From Aphis gossypii (taxonomy: Eukaryota > Arthropoda > Insecta > Hemiptera > Aphididae): 64,000 bases of DNA. Shown here in pieces: positions 14,331-28,700 of the stretch (positions are counted from its first letter, which is position 1; the number at the start of each line of letters is the position of its first letter). The translations under genes were made by a program, and so were the position numbers. Where the stretch lies: NCBI RefSeq assembly GCF_020184175.1, contig NC_065531.1, forward strand, positions 81,748,604 through 81,812,603, given 5' to 3'. The notes under the pieces were generated by a model that ran no database searches, had not been told where the DNA came from, and saw only the letters and a program-made list of their open reading frames with translations.

Positions 14331-17300
14331 GGTAATTGCACGCAACTTATTCGATTGCGCAACTATGTCGATACAACTTAATAATAAAGTAGCTATATTA
14401 TACGGTACATAATACCATAGAAATATATAAGTCTCGAGCGACTTGTTGAACGCGATCGATAGCTATGCCAATACGATAATATTGAATACAGAGCGATTGA
14501 TGATTATTGATTATTAATAAGTGGTCATTATTTTAATTAGTGATTTTATGTGTTTTTGAAAATCGTTTGAAAATAATTTTTTGGTTGAATTGCAACGCGT
14601 CTTTGAAAATAAAATTATATTAATATAATTTTTTTTTACTGATTACTTTTTAAGGTAGTCTTTTTTAACTTTTTTAAATCACAATATACATTTCTAAATA
14701 ATTTGTATTTCAAAACAGAATATTTTTCGGGCGGTTTCAATACATCCATCTATCAAAATCGAATTTCTAACTAGTTCTTAAATATTTATAACTTTCTGTA
14801 GACAGCTAGTGGAGTAGTGGTACGCTAGCAACGGTATTTTTTCAGGCGTAGATATCGTGCCAAAATATTATGTAAATTTACAATTCTTTATACACATTTC
14901 CAATATAATTACTGTTTAGTAAAACAATGCATTTTTTCGTTTATATATGACTTGTCTGTTTTGTCTAACATAATGCCTCTGTGACTGAATGCGAAAAATG
15001 AAAATAATACAATGTCAATAAAGTTAGAAATAGCATAATATATTTAAACTTTAACATAAAAAATATAATTATAATAAAAATATTCAAACGCTGTGATGAC
15101 CGTTATACGTTCTGATTTTATTGTAGTACTATAATATTTAATATTACACAAGAATTATCTAATTTATTCATTATCAAAATTATCAAGTAATAATCGTAGA
15201 TACACATTTTAAGAATGAAATGGTTGTCAAGATAATAACGTAATAAATAATGAATAACATTGAACATGAAAAAATTCATACTATTTTGATTTCAACAATT
15301 TTATTCAACGTTTTATGAAATAAATAATTATTAAAATTATTAATTAAATAATATATTTTATAAATTATGATATAACAACTATAATAATTTATCTTATATT
15401 ACTGACTACTGAGTGGCTTAACAAAAAATCTGGTTTTTATTTTATACAAACATTCTATTTGTATAGAATATTCCTCTGAATTTTCAATCTATAAAGAATA
15501 TGATAAAAATTTACAAGATTTTGTAACACCAGTATTATAGTAAATACTTTTATCTAAAAAGTTTTATTTTTTAAAAAGAAAAATAATACATTGTTATAAA
15601 ACAAAATATAGATTCGATGACACAAAAAGTCTTAGTAACTCAGGGTAAAAAATTTAAAAACGATGTTGAGTCAGAAACTGTAATAGTTTCTGCTGTAGTG
15701 AACAAACATATTCCGAAACCGTTTTTGACGTTCTATATGATATATCTTACGCCTAGTAGTCGGAAATAACTAAATCGACTTTGAAATGTACCTAGATATA
15801 TTTTTAAAAAAAATGTGTTTTGATTTATTTTAATATATTTTAAATATGCACATATTATATTTTTTACAAGTCTTTGAGAAATTATTTTAGAAAGCCTAAG
15901 TATTTTTAAACGGTCAATTTTTACCATTTTTTGTTAATTTGATGTTCTACTATATACAATTATTTAATTAAATCATTAACAAAATAAATTGACACAATTA
16001 AAGATAAATGTCTATTATGATTTATTTAAAATGTGTTTTTATTTCTTTAAATTATAAATATAAAATTTTACATTTGAGAAAAATGTATAGTTTCACAATA
16101 GAATTGGACCACTATTGTAAATTATGGATTTATTTAGGTAAGTATTATTCATTGGTTTTATATTTTCATTTTTAATAATAATTCGTTTAATTTGTTTATT
16201 TAGAACTCCATAAAAATATGTGTTTTAATGTTCTATGAAGTAAAAGTATAAAATTTGTAAATGTTTAACTATATAATGAATACATTTCAATTTTACCATA
16301 TTAATCGAATAACCTGCCTTTTATTATTTAAAAAAATAAAGAATATTTCTACATTTATAAACCATGTTTATTCAATAGTCTCTGAATTTTAAAAATATCA
16401 AAATATAAATATATAATAGGTATAAAAATATTAGATAATTTTTTGAAATTAACATTACATTTACTTAACATAAATTACACGGTGATATTTTATGGTTGTA
16501 CACTTTTACAAGTGAAATTTTTAACAATGAAAATGAAATCATGTTGGAAATTATCTACAAGAATACATTTATCATTTATGTAATAATTTAACATAATTTA
16601 ATAAATATTTTCTACTAAGTACTTAACTTTTATATATTTTTTTTACAATCTTATGCGTTCAACAATTTAAGATATAATATCAAGCCCTCGTTTTTAATTT
16701 AATTAACTGGAAAATAATTATTTTCCTGAAAATTGAAATATTTAATTTATTAATGAACTCATGTTTTATTATTTATATAAGTACAGTTTAGATGAAAGGT
16801 AGAAATATAAAATCAAAATACTAAGAATACTCTTACTCCGAATTGTAGTTATACGGCTGACTAGGTTATATAGTATAACTCCAAAATTAAAATACTACGT
16901 ACATATATAATATTAATTTCTAATAAGCTATATTGAATCTAACATTTAAAATTAATTCTTTCCAAAAATTATTACACTCCAATACATCGTGAAATCTAAA
17001 TGAGTAGACGAAATATGTACCTAATAATTCAAAGCGAATAAATTGACAGGGAAAATAATTAGCTCTTCAAACTTAAAATTAAATATATCAAGACGATTCT
17101 AGTATAACTATTGATCATTTTAAATTTACAACTAAATAAAATAATTATTTAATACATATATTATATGTATACAATTAAATGTATAAATGTTAATACTACA
17201 TTATGTATATTATCTAAACACATCAATTTATTTATATTGATATTTTAACTAAATAAAAAACATGCATTTTAATTATTTTATTGCATTTAATGATTTTATA

Positions 17301-17649
17301 TTTAAAATTATAAACTTATGGATCCCTACACAAACGTATTCTACAGAGAGACTATTAATCTTCTCGAAGAATAAACCATAATTAAAAATAAAATATGATT
17401 AAAATAATAATATATTGACTATCTCGGAATAACGATATATGTATTTTCAAACTACACGTGCGCACATATATGTTTTGAAATTCGAAATTTATATTACGCT
17501 AAAACGGTACGTGTATTCGTAAAAACATTATTAGATACGACGTTATTCATCAATGGAGCTTTTCTGCATTACCGTGTTTAAAATATATTTCATAATATTA
17601 TAATATTGATAAAACGATTTCTAAATATTATGTAATATAATATTAATGT

Positions 17650-18130
17650 AAGTATCTGCGCTTTAATAATTTCGCGTTCGACGATGCGCAATGGATTTCA
17701 TATACTCGTGTTTTGAAGTTTACGACCCGGGCCAAACGTTGCTATATTATATGCTTCGGATGGATGACTACCACACTTGGGATTTTAGCCTTGTTCTATT
17801 CAAACTCAACGTAGTTGCAACCCCCACCCGGCAAGCATACACACACGCTGCACACTAACCGCCCGCGACGAATGAGCTTTGCACTGCACAGCGATGGGGT
17901 ATTATATAGGTATTGTAAAGTGAATAATTAAAATCTATGTATATGAATTTCGTCCTAACTTACATGTTACATAAGGTGGATGTGACGTGTCTATTAGTAC
18001 ACTTCCGTTTGCTATGTGTGCAGTGTGAGTGCACGAGTGTTTTTGTTTGTTTATTCTACGCTCGCGTATACGTACGGTACAAGCAAAAGTTATAGTATAA
18101 TAGTGTTGTACATCACTTGTTTCGGCCATT
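17650..18130. promoter_or_regulatory. CpG-rich island with an isolated consensus donor
   Basis: The region has elevated G+C with CCCGGGCC and CGCCCGCGACG blocks. On the minus strand a frame from an ATG at 18129 runs 55 codons to ACAT/GTAAGTTAG at 17963, a strong donor in the phase accepted by the S2-S3 exon. This might be an alternative 5' exon of Elk, but one chance in three gives a matching phase, and the encoded residues are not recognisable. Confidence 0.2.
17691..17858 (+). CDS. Unrecognised 55-codon open frame in a CpG-rich island
   Basis: The frame starts MDFIYSCFEVYDPGQ and ends RQAYTHAAH then TAA. It is open for seven codons upstream of the ATG as well. Composition is mixed and protein-like rather than the Asn/Lys/Ile-rich frames typical of this DNA, but GC-rich DNA simply has fewer stops. 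No domain is recognised and no splice partner was identified. It lies in the 32-kb Elk intron on the opposite strand. Confidence 0.18.
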   Translation: MDFIYSCFEVYDPGQTLLYYMLRMDDYHTWDFSLVLFKLNVVATPTRQAYTHAAH

Positions 18131-20500
18131 ATTGTGATAAGTGTACATCACATAGTTTGTTATATTAAATTATGTTTATTGTTTTTAAATGCGCGTGATT
18201 AAGAATATTTAAACAAGTCTTGTTTTTTTAACCCGTAAAATATACTCGCCTCGGGTTAATAAAGCACGATATTAATAACTCGAATATTTTAACATATAAA
18301 TTGGTAAGAAAAAAAAGTTGATCTGAGAAAAGTGAAAAATTAAAAAGTTGTTACTTTCCTTGATAAGATAAACGTTGCTGATTGTGGTTTACTTTCGAAC
18401 GCATTTAAATTGAAAATTATACGCATAATAAAACAATAAATATTAAATAGGTACGTATCTTATACTCTAAAACTATCATCTAGATAATGTTAGTATTACT
18501 ATCGCGAATTCATGACTAGGTATACAGTAATACGTTAATACGCATTTATAAAAAAATTATATGTATAATAAGTATGTTGTAACAGTTAGTGAATTAAATC
18601 AACCGTATAGGTCACTCCGCACATGCTGCAGTGTGATTTGTGTGTGCTTTGAACATTAAGAATACATACGTATTATAATATAATGTGCCTGTCTATTTAT
18701 AATAATGCAAATTATGAATTATTTTTAAAACTCTAATGCGTGGCAGAGACGGTATCGCTAAAATAAATATTTCCCATTTGTATTATATTACGTATAATAA
18801 CGTTTGACATTTTCCGATGGAAATGTGTTAAATTTAAATTTTAGAGGATTTGAATGGAAAAAAAAACTTTGCTAAATATCGTACGTTATATTATGCTATT
18901 ATGCGGTTAGCAGTTTCCCCGAGTAGATTTGGTGACGTTAGCTTATCGCCAATGTTAGGCGAACACTGACAAGTGCGATTTACCCACAAGCACATTTCAC
19001 CCTACGGGCGCATTAATAACCAACGCTGAACCAATCTATCATTACTGTATACTTAACGTCTTAAAAGTTTTTTTTTTCTCTCTTCGTATTATAACGCGAT
19101 ATTAATATATTGTTACATCTAACATAATATGTACATATATCGTACGATTTAACTATGAAAATACACACTCAACACATTATAGGTACATAGGTACCTATTA
19201 GAATGGTACCTACACAGTATTACATACTATCATTCGATACGATATTTCCCTTCTCCGAGTTCGTAGAGAAATACCCATACGCATATTATATGATATACTC
19301 GCTTTATAACTGTCTGCTATAATAATATTATGATCGATGTGCCTTTTAAATCGTTGTAGTGAACTTTATACACCTGCAGACTTCTAAAAATGTTGTTACG
19401 AAAATCGTATAATTTTATTTCACCTACCGAATTGGACATAATAAGATATTTCAAATACATTTTTAGTTTTTATAAGACTTTATCGGATATTATATAAAAT
19501 CAATACGCTTGAAATAACAATGACATATATATTATATATATATATAGGTATATATAAAAACAATTATCGACAAATATCGACATAGTATATTGTTATTGTA
19601 TTGAATTAAATTGAATATTCAATATGTATTCTTTATTTATTGGCTTTATGTTTACTCAAAAGAATATTGTTGTAAGTATAAAAATGAAATAGTAAGAATA
19701 ACTGCATGCACCTAAATGTTTTTTTTTTTTTTTTGATAATGCTTAACTCGTATTTTAGGAATAATAAAAAATGTCGATAAAAGTCGTTGGATTAACATTA
19801 TTGTATTCAAAATGAAATCCCAAAGATATCCTTATATACCACACAAAACGCCTTTATATTATACACATACGAAGGTTATTGGTAACATATTTCTATCGCG
19901 TTGGGTCATAAACAACGAAATAATGAAAATATAACTGTAAAAATAAAAGACTTAACGTGGATGGGACCCGAGACGAGAAAACTAGAGTATTCAGTTGAAG
20001 TCGGGGTTGAAGTTTACGTCCACCATAAAAACAGTGTTCTTGTTTTAAGACACTTATAATTATTGAACCCATGGGAAATTTTACCTAAAATCATTTTATT
20101 CGTGGCGCGTATGTATGTCTATGTCATACAGTATATCCTGCACACACGCACACACCTACACGGGCTTTTCGCATATAAATGTTGACGATATTTTTATTTC
20201 AGTAAATATTATATATATTATTCGTAAGTATATTAAATTTATGTTTTTGAATTCTACAAGGTCTTAACCTCGGTATTCTAATCATAGTTTTAATGTAATG
20301 AAACACTATAATAATAGAACGCTGATGGAGGCGTAAAATATATTTGTACAAGAATAGTATACAACATCAATGGAGCATGATTATCCACAGAAATGTAAAC
20401 GAGAAAAATAGAATAACAGAATAGTATTCATAACTATGGAATAATGTGATACGTGTTTGCAGGATCGGTAATGTCGAGATGCTCAACAAAGTAAAAAAAA

Positions 20501-20524
20501 AATAATAATAATAATAATAATAAA
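20501..20524. repeat. (AAT)8 microsatellite
   Basis: Eight AAT units follow a run of A. Confidence 0.95.
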
Positions 20525-23500
20525 TATAGGTACACAGCTAACAAACTCGTTTATTCAAAATCAAAAACTCGCTGAACCGCATGTACACAGCGATGATCTG
20601 AAATATTATGGCAGATATTACAATAGACCGTCTCTAAATTGGAACCCCAAAGTTTCTGACACTTTCTAAAATCTAAACGATGGTCGGTTTTTTACGACAG
20701 TATAAAAGAAGATTGTTATTTAAAAAAAAAATAATAATAATGCATTACAACACTAAAAACCACCCGTCGATCTCCGGTATCGTCGAGCTCGTCATGGAAA
20801 CGTTTTTATTCGCATTAAAATTGTATAATTGACTCTGTTATTTTAATATTTTTCAGCAATTTGCACACATAAAATAAGACCACATAAAAGTGATGTATTC
20901 AGATACTAATAAAAACGCGTTGGAAGATTTTTTTTTTAAAAAAAAAGTAATTAAAAGTAAAATTAATATAGTTTTTGTCACTAAATTAAAACAATAGTTG
21001 AATTTAATGATTAAAAACTAATCGTCATTGATCATGATGTCAGAATGCGTATGAGATACGTGTGATAACGTTGAAGATAAAAAAAATAGTCTACGGTACG
21101 CGTGGAGACTGGAGATTGATTTATTTCATTAACTACATGAGGTTTATCTTTACAATAATGTTGTATACTTTATAACTATCACATCTACAATTTTAATTTT
21201 AAAAGTTAACGTTTATTATTATACAAGTTAATGGTGTACATATGTGCTACTGAGAATGGTTGCGTACCTTATTATGCTTTAAAAATTATTTCATACAGAT
21301 TTAAATCCTTTGGCTTAGTGACGTAGGATTTTATTGGCATACAAAGAAGTAGAACGAAAATTTTATAACTTATAAGTACCCATATTTTATTAATACGTAT
21401 GATACAAAATGATAAATACGCATACACATTACACACTGTACATTTTATTCATTTTTTGAGAACTATGATTCAGAGAAACCATAACTTCTTTAGATGACAT
21501 AGTTATTATATTCACCAATGTTTCTCATCACTCTTTTATGACTGCTAACGTATGTCACGAAAATTACATTTTTTTTTTTTTAATAAAACCATTTATAGAA
21601 AGTAATGAATTGTAATGAATAAAAAGAAACTTTTAACTTATTTTACACATTCTGATATAATTTTTTTTTTTTACTCTAAAACTGCAAATAATCAACAGGT
21701 TTTATTAAAATATAATTTAAAAAATAATATTATATAGGTAATACATATAATATTATATAAAATTATAAAACTTAGTACGTTTTTGTGAATTATAATACAC
21801 CTTGGCAATATTTTAATAGAAGTACTGTATTTGTTATACGAGATATTATTTAAAAATAAAATCAATAAATCAGAAACTAGAACTTAACTTAAACGCCAAG
21901 AATAACATTATTAAATTAATGTTCAAGGCAAATTTACTCAATAAATAATAATATTATAGCAAATACTAAACTTAATAATGATTTTGTTGTTTTTAATTTA
22001 TAAATTCCATACTCACAATAATTTGCCTACCTAGTATGCTATATTATTGGAACGTTTTACTACCAAGTACCAAGTGCGTTATATTCAAAGAAATTTTTTG
22101 TATGGAATAAATTACATCGATCATTATTCTTCGTCGGATTTTTCGAGTTTAACTCCTGCTTAGGCTGACAAAATGTATCAAAGTTTTCAGATAACATTCG
22201 TAAGGTTGGTTTGGGTAAACATTTTTAAATAAGACAAGAAAGGTAAAAAAAAAAAACAGGAACAGAAACAAATCTTTAAGCATTTGAATATCTCAGGGTT
22301 ATCAAATCTAAGGTTGTCATTTCAGTATTTTCTGAGCCTGTGAGCTTTTAGACAACCAATTTTAACATTTTATCTGACTGTTTAAAATACACACACATAA
22401 ACTACAGGTACATCAATTGTTTACATTTATTTTATTATTAAAAATGCAACTTAATTATCCATATTAACTATAATTTTGTAATGTAATGAAATAAATAAAA
22501 TTAATTAACCAAACAATTATAAGCAACTCAACCCACCAACTAAAATATGGTATTTAGAAAAAAAAACAAACATTCGTTAATTTTTTCCGTAAGTTGTTAT
22601 TTTATGTGTATTGACACTATCAATAAAAAAAATAATTATACATCATGATTGTACGATCTGAAGTGTGAAGTGTGATGATACACTATAATAGCCAATGAGA
22701 TAATATAATTATATATTTCTATAGCATGATTGATAACAATTAAAAACAATATTTATGTATTTTAAGACTAAGTGTTAACACATATATTCATTTTTATTAT
22801 TGAATGTGAATACATATTGTGTACATAATAAATAAATACATTTTGAAGAATTAATGGAACATTTAAGTTCAATAATTTTAGTGTTAATAGTGTCATCACA
22901 TACCTAGCCATTCATCCACATCCCCACGAGCAAAAAGTCGAATAAAACCCTTGATAAAAAGGACATCGTTACATTATACATCATTATACATTTGTATATT
23001 ATTAATAACACACAGACACATACACACGTATAACTGAAGCAGCTTTGGAGTTTTTAACCGTACATTTTAAGTTTGAAATTTTTAGATCAAATATACTTTT
23101 CCAAAAACCACATACATCAAACTAAGAGTAAGATGTATACAAAATGTAAGTATTAGTATAAACGAGATGAAACTTTTATAATCACATACAATAGTGATTG
23201 GTTTTATATTTATTTTATACACTATAAAAAATAATGAAATAAATAAATTCTTGTTTAAATTATATTTTATAAAAGTACCTATTAATTTATTGAATTATAA
23301 TATTAAATGCTAAGAATATTTTTTTCTTACAATTGAAATATTGAGTTTTCCTTTAAAATTCAGTTAATTTTAATTCAAAACTTTTGATTAAATATAAGAG
23401 ATTTCATATCATTGATCCTACAAAATTGACTTTTTAAAAAAAAAAGTTTGTAGTATTGGCCTAAGCACAATTTGTATTTCCAAACGATAAGTATACGGTT

Positions 23501-23836
23501 TTGAATGACGTTCTCTGGGGTGACGTTTCGTTGAAAAAAAAATAATAAGGCTCGCAGGCGTACTACGACAGACCGATGATATTTACGATGGCGGTGAACA
23601 GCCGCTTGAAAAGGCCGATCACGTGAGACAATAGTGAAAAAAAATTGGATTACTGTAAAAGGGTCAAATACCTATAAATAATATCATAGTGCGGGAATTC
23701 AAAAGAAATATATTATAAAACAATAATATAATATAATACGCAGTACGCATATCTTATCTTTTAGATGCTGTTTTTTCACGAACGCATCTGATAAGATATA
23801 TGTAACTAACACGATGAATTTAAATATTATATTATG

Positions 23837-23856
23837 TTATTATTATTATTATTATT
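23837..23856. repeat. (TTA)n microsatellite
   Basis: About six and a half TTA units in the long intron. Confidence 0.92.
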
Positions 23857-25606
23857 GAAATAATTACCATTGTTAATATTTAATTTCATTATTTAGTTTA
23901 TTGCATTTATTACACAATGACAACTATTGCGTTATTATTTAGCTATAAATCATACATTTTATACGTCTATTTAAATTATAAACTGACCAGGTTATCGACA
24001 TCTGTATATTATAAAATATTGAATATTCGTATCCCTTTATGAATTAAACAAATATTAAATATACTAGTTTATCTTAAAACATTATAAGAATATAATATTA
24101 CTTTAATATAAATATTTGTTTGTTTTTTTTTAATTTATACAACTATAAATATATATAGTTGTTTTTTATTTGTTTGTCATAGTGGGACGTGAAATTCTCT
24201 ACATGTTTTTTTTATAATTTTTAAATATTTAAATAGCACATACAAGTATTCGTAATTTTAAAATGTATGATTATATTTTCTAAGAAAAATGTGTCTTATA
24301 TGTTTAAAATGCAATAACCTTTAACATAAAAATTCACTGTTATTAATAACGATGTCAAGTATTTAATAAAGTATTAGATCATTATCGTTTGCATAATATT
24401 ATTATGGAAAAAGGAAAATAATAATTGAACGTTTTCAAGACATGGGCCGATACAATAATGTTTTTAATAGGTACCTACGGGCTTTATACGATTTAAACTG
24501 TCGATTGATCAGCACACCCTTATATTATCATAGTTATTATATTAAATTCGTATATTATGTGACAGTTCAAACCAAACGGTTCACATACCAGCTTACTGAA
24601 AGTTCCGACCGAATATTGCGCGGAAATCATTATTTTCGTTAATTGAATTCACAAAGTTTATCAGATGAATTTTATTATATTAATATACTTCTAGTGATTA
24701 ATATTCACGGTTTGCTTATGATGTGCAGCCCGCATTACATAATGTTTATAGAAAGAGTTTAATAATATATAGTTAGTCAACTTTTGAATAATTAGTGAAC
24801 ATAATATACCGATCTAAATTCGTTTTTACTGGTTAAGGGATTTGGGGGAGGATCCACCCCCACTTTATATTTTATTTAAGTAACTTTTTGTATTCCAAAA
24901 AACATTTGTTTGTAATTGGTGAAATTTTATAATTCTAAAAATAAATGGGTTCAAGTAGTAATATTAGCATTCGAATTGATTGATAAAATGACATGATGAC
25001 GAATATCTACCTATAACAACAAACAATGTATGCTAAAAGTTAAATGACTAGTATTTATTTTAATAAAATAAAAATGGCATATTCTAAATCTATATATTGT
25101 ATTAAATTATTTACAGTTATTATAGATAGAGCTATAAAATATGAAATAGTAGTAGGCCATAGATTAACTAACAGAATTATAAAATAAAATAAAAATTAAT
25201 ATACTAAATGGATTTGGCATTATTGATGATGAATTATTAGCATGTCTTCATAATAACTAAGTTATAATAAAATAATTAGTCATTGATATGATGAATAAAT
25301 AAAAGTTATCAGATTTTATGTTAAAACTGTTAACGTATACGACATTGGAAAATATAATAGTATAATAATATATAAAAAAATAATTAATAAATAATAATGT
25401 TAAAATATTAGATGCATTGAGTATAAATTAAAATCATTGTAAGTTACTAAATAAATGTATACTCAGAGGTAATAGGCATACTATTTTGTATTAGTAGAAC
25501 ATATTTAACCTCTTAGTAAAGAGTTATGCTCGTATATTATAATTTTGACAACGTATTTTGTGTTTAATAAGTTATCCCCTTGAGATAGTAATATCAGGAT
25601 AAATAC

Positions 25607-25763
25607 GGGGCCGGTTTCAACTCTTTCAAGGCCCAGTGAAAGAATTATTTTGGCGTCCTTTCATCTGATCAAATTCTAATTTTGACACCTCTCATGCGCC
25701 CTTCTAATTTTGAAGCATTGTGTTGTGCCATTGCAAGCGTCAATCATATCTAAACCCAGCTCC
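25607..25763. mobile_element. 157-bp short insertion with 10-bp target-site duplication
   Basis: The unit is flanked by identical GGATAAATAC copies at 25597-25606 and 25764-25773. It begins GGGGCCGGTTT and ends AAACCCAGCTCC, so the ends are imperfect inverted repeats (GGGGCCGG-TTT against GGAGCTGGGTTT). Its base composition is clearly richer in G+C than the surroundings. It has an internal partial duplication of TTCTAATTTTGA. A 9-10 bp duplication and short inverted ends suggest a Mutator-like or other MITE; a SINE is possible. It has no coding capacity. Confidence 0.65.
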
Positions 25764-28700
25764 GGATAAATACATATATCCAATCCCACACTAAAAAAAA
25801 AAATCTAAAAATGTTGGAAGCATAATATGTTATGTACTCTATGAAAATATATTATACATTATCAATACTCGTATGTTAAGTTATCTAGAACCATGTAGGT
25901 AATATTTTTTTTTAATATCAGTGTGTACATTGTACATGGTGTTATACACAATTTGGTACATCATTACTTGACTAGAAAAGTTGTAGATATATTAAAAAGT
26001 CAACGGAGTGGTGCACAGGTGTCACTAAACTGTATCATTAAATACAATATATAAATTTCATAAACGGTATTTTAGCTTATATATTTTAAAATAACATCAC
26101 TTTTATATGATTACAAGTAGTAGTTGTCGTAACTAGAAATTTAAAAATGTTTACACAGCGTGTACGAGATATAGGTGCCATATACATATTAGTAAAGTTA
26201 TCTCACATTCAACTTATTTTATTGAGAACAATTTCAACATTTAATTTTTGTTATACTTGAGCCACTATGTCATCTGTATATATTATACAGTAGGTACGAT
26301 AACTATATATTATGAGTAACGTTTGAATGACATTTCGGATATCTCACAAAGGCGCACAGATAGTGTCCTTGATGGTTCCATCAAAAACTTTTTATGACTC
26401 TTGTCATATATTGCATTTATCCAATAAAAAATAAAAAAACACAAACAATTTTAAGACAAACAAGAATACCAATACCAAATGATACTACAAAGACCAAACA
26501 GTTTGTAGATGAAGTTCACCATAAAAATTGGTTTGTTGAAACTTTGGATTGTTCGTTGTATATTGTATATATATATACACTCATAGTCGTGTGTTTGTTA
26601 CAAGGTATCTAAGAATTCTTTCGATTTTACTCTCAAGAACTTTACGCTAGACTTAGTAATTTAGCAGGTATTGTAAAAAAATGTATTATTTCGAATGAAA
26701 AGATTTGATGAAAATATTAGGATTCTACAAAGATTTGTCACATTTTCAATTTATCAGATTATTAAATACTGGAAGATTAAATTAGTTCACTGGACGGTGA
26801 AATTTATCTACGTTCCGATACCTAAAAATTTTAAATTTAAAATAATTTATTACATTTCATTTGATAATTATTAATAATTATTATTAAATATTGGTATTAT
26901 AATCATATCATACTATCGCTAGTTTAATGTCTATGATTAAAAGCTATAATGTAATGTTGTTAATTATAAGATCTGAATGTGTAAAAAAACATTAATGGTT
27001 GTCAAGAAAGTTGTTCTGAAAATGTTAAGTTTGTAAACGAGAACGTTTTAATGATTAAACTTATAAACTAAATACTATGTTTCAAGAGGAGTAATTTAAC
27101 AAAAACGTAACTTGCGTCAAGTTGACATAATACCGATTTCTAAGAACTCTGATGAGGTTTTTGTCTATTCAAGTTAAAACTATTATTATTATTTTTATTA
27201 TATTTAGTATTAGTATATAATATTTTATTTTTGACTTGTTCGTATAGTGAAGTGTATTTCAACTAGCACACCATTTGTTTTTTTATTTATAAGTACAAAT
27301 TGTGTCCATGGATACATTAAAAAAGTATTTCTACAATAATATAAATTATTAATATTATCATTCAAATACTTTTTAATTTTGTGTCTTTCTTTAGGTATTA
27401 CATTAGAAAATTTACCAACAAAAAGTAACGGTACACCTTCAAAATTCTCCAAAAACTAGGGTTTGTTAAAACTTATGATCGCTTATAGAAACGATCCGCG
27501 TATATTATAATCATAATTGAATGAACACGAAACTCGATTTAATTAAGCGTTGATTTTTAAGGTAATATAGTAATATAGATTTATAAGCTTTCCGATAAAC
27601 ATTTTAAGGGTTAAAAATATGGTGTTAGTATTATATGAACAAAAAACCTATTTCCTTTATCCAGAATATTTTGATTAAAAAACAAGTAGGTAGTCGTACG
27701 TAATAAACGCAAGTGGGGTAATTACAAAGCGTGCATTTTTTTCTTTTTACAAAATCAATATTGATTATACAAATCCAATTTTTATTTGCAAATTATATTA
27801 CATTATTTATACTTAAATTGTATTTAGTATAATAAATGTTTTTTTTTTCGTTACCCAACTAAACTAAATTACTAATAATGATATTTTTTTAAGAAAATCG
27901 AAATAAAATTATTATCAACAGCTCGTATTACTGTACAATGTAATTGTCTAAAAAATGCATATTAAAATTTATAAAAATATTTCATATCTACATTATTTAG
28001 TTGAAAGTTATATTATGTATTAATAAAATCTTGGATCTGAATATAAACCTTAGATGTTTAAATTGTACAGTATTTTTCATACAATAAGTTAATAAAACAA
28101 CAAAATAAAAAAAATACTTTTTGTTATAGAAACCACAATGATAATAGTAAAAGATTGTTGAATTTATTTGATACAAAAGTCAACGAGTATATCATATATT
28201 GCATCACAAATAAAATATGTCAAACCGTTTTTCTTCATATAATAAGCTACATACACCTGTTTTGAATACTTGTTTTGTACTGGGAATATTTTGACATTTC
28301 GTAAATAATCCCATATGGTTTCTACTCGTCTTAGGTAAGATAGATATGTTATATGGTTTAGCTTTATCACGCAGGGTGAGTGATTAATAGATAAACAGTA
28401 GTATAATATTATAATATGAACTAAATATTTTTAGACATAATTTAAAATGTAACTTTTATTGCCAATATAACTTAAATCTAAAATAAAATATGTACATATA
28501 CCTATATATATTTATATATGCATTTATATTTTGCATAAATTACTATTCCAAAGCTGACAAATTAAATTTAATGTTTTTTGAAGTTATTAAAATGTTATTT
28601 AAGCTTAATATCTATTTTTAATCGAAAAAAAGGAATTATATAGGTACAACTATGTATAAGTATTACATTCAACTTAGCATAAATTAAAGAAATACGCATT

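Noticed and set aside
24841..24864. GGGGGAGGATCCACCCCC near-palindrome as a transposon end
   Set aside because: No second end, inverted partner or target duplication was found nearby.
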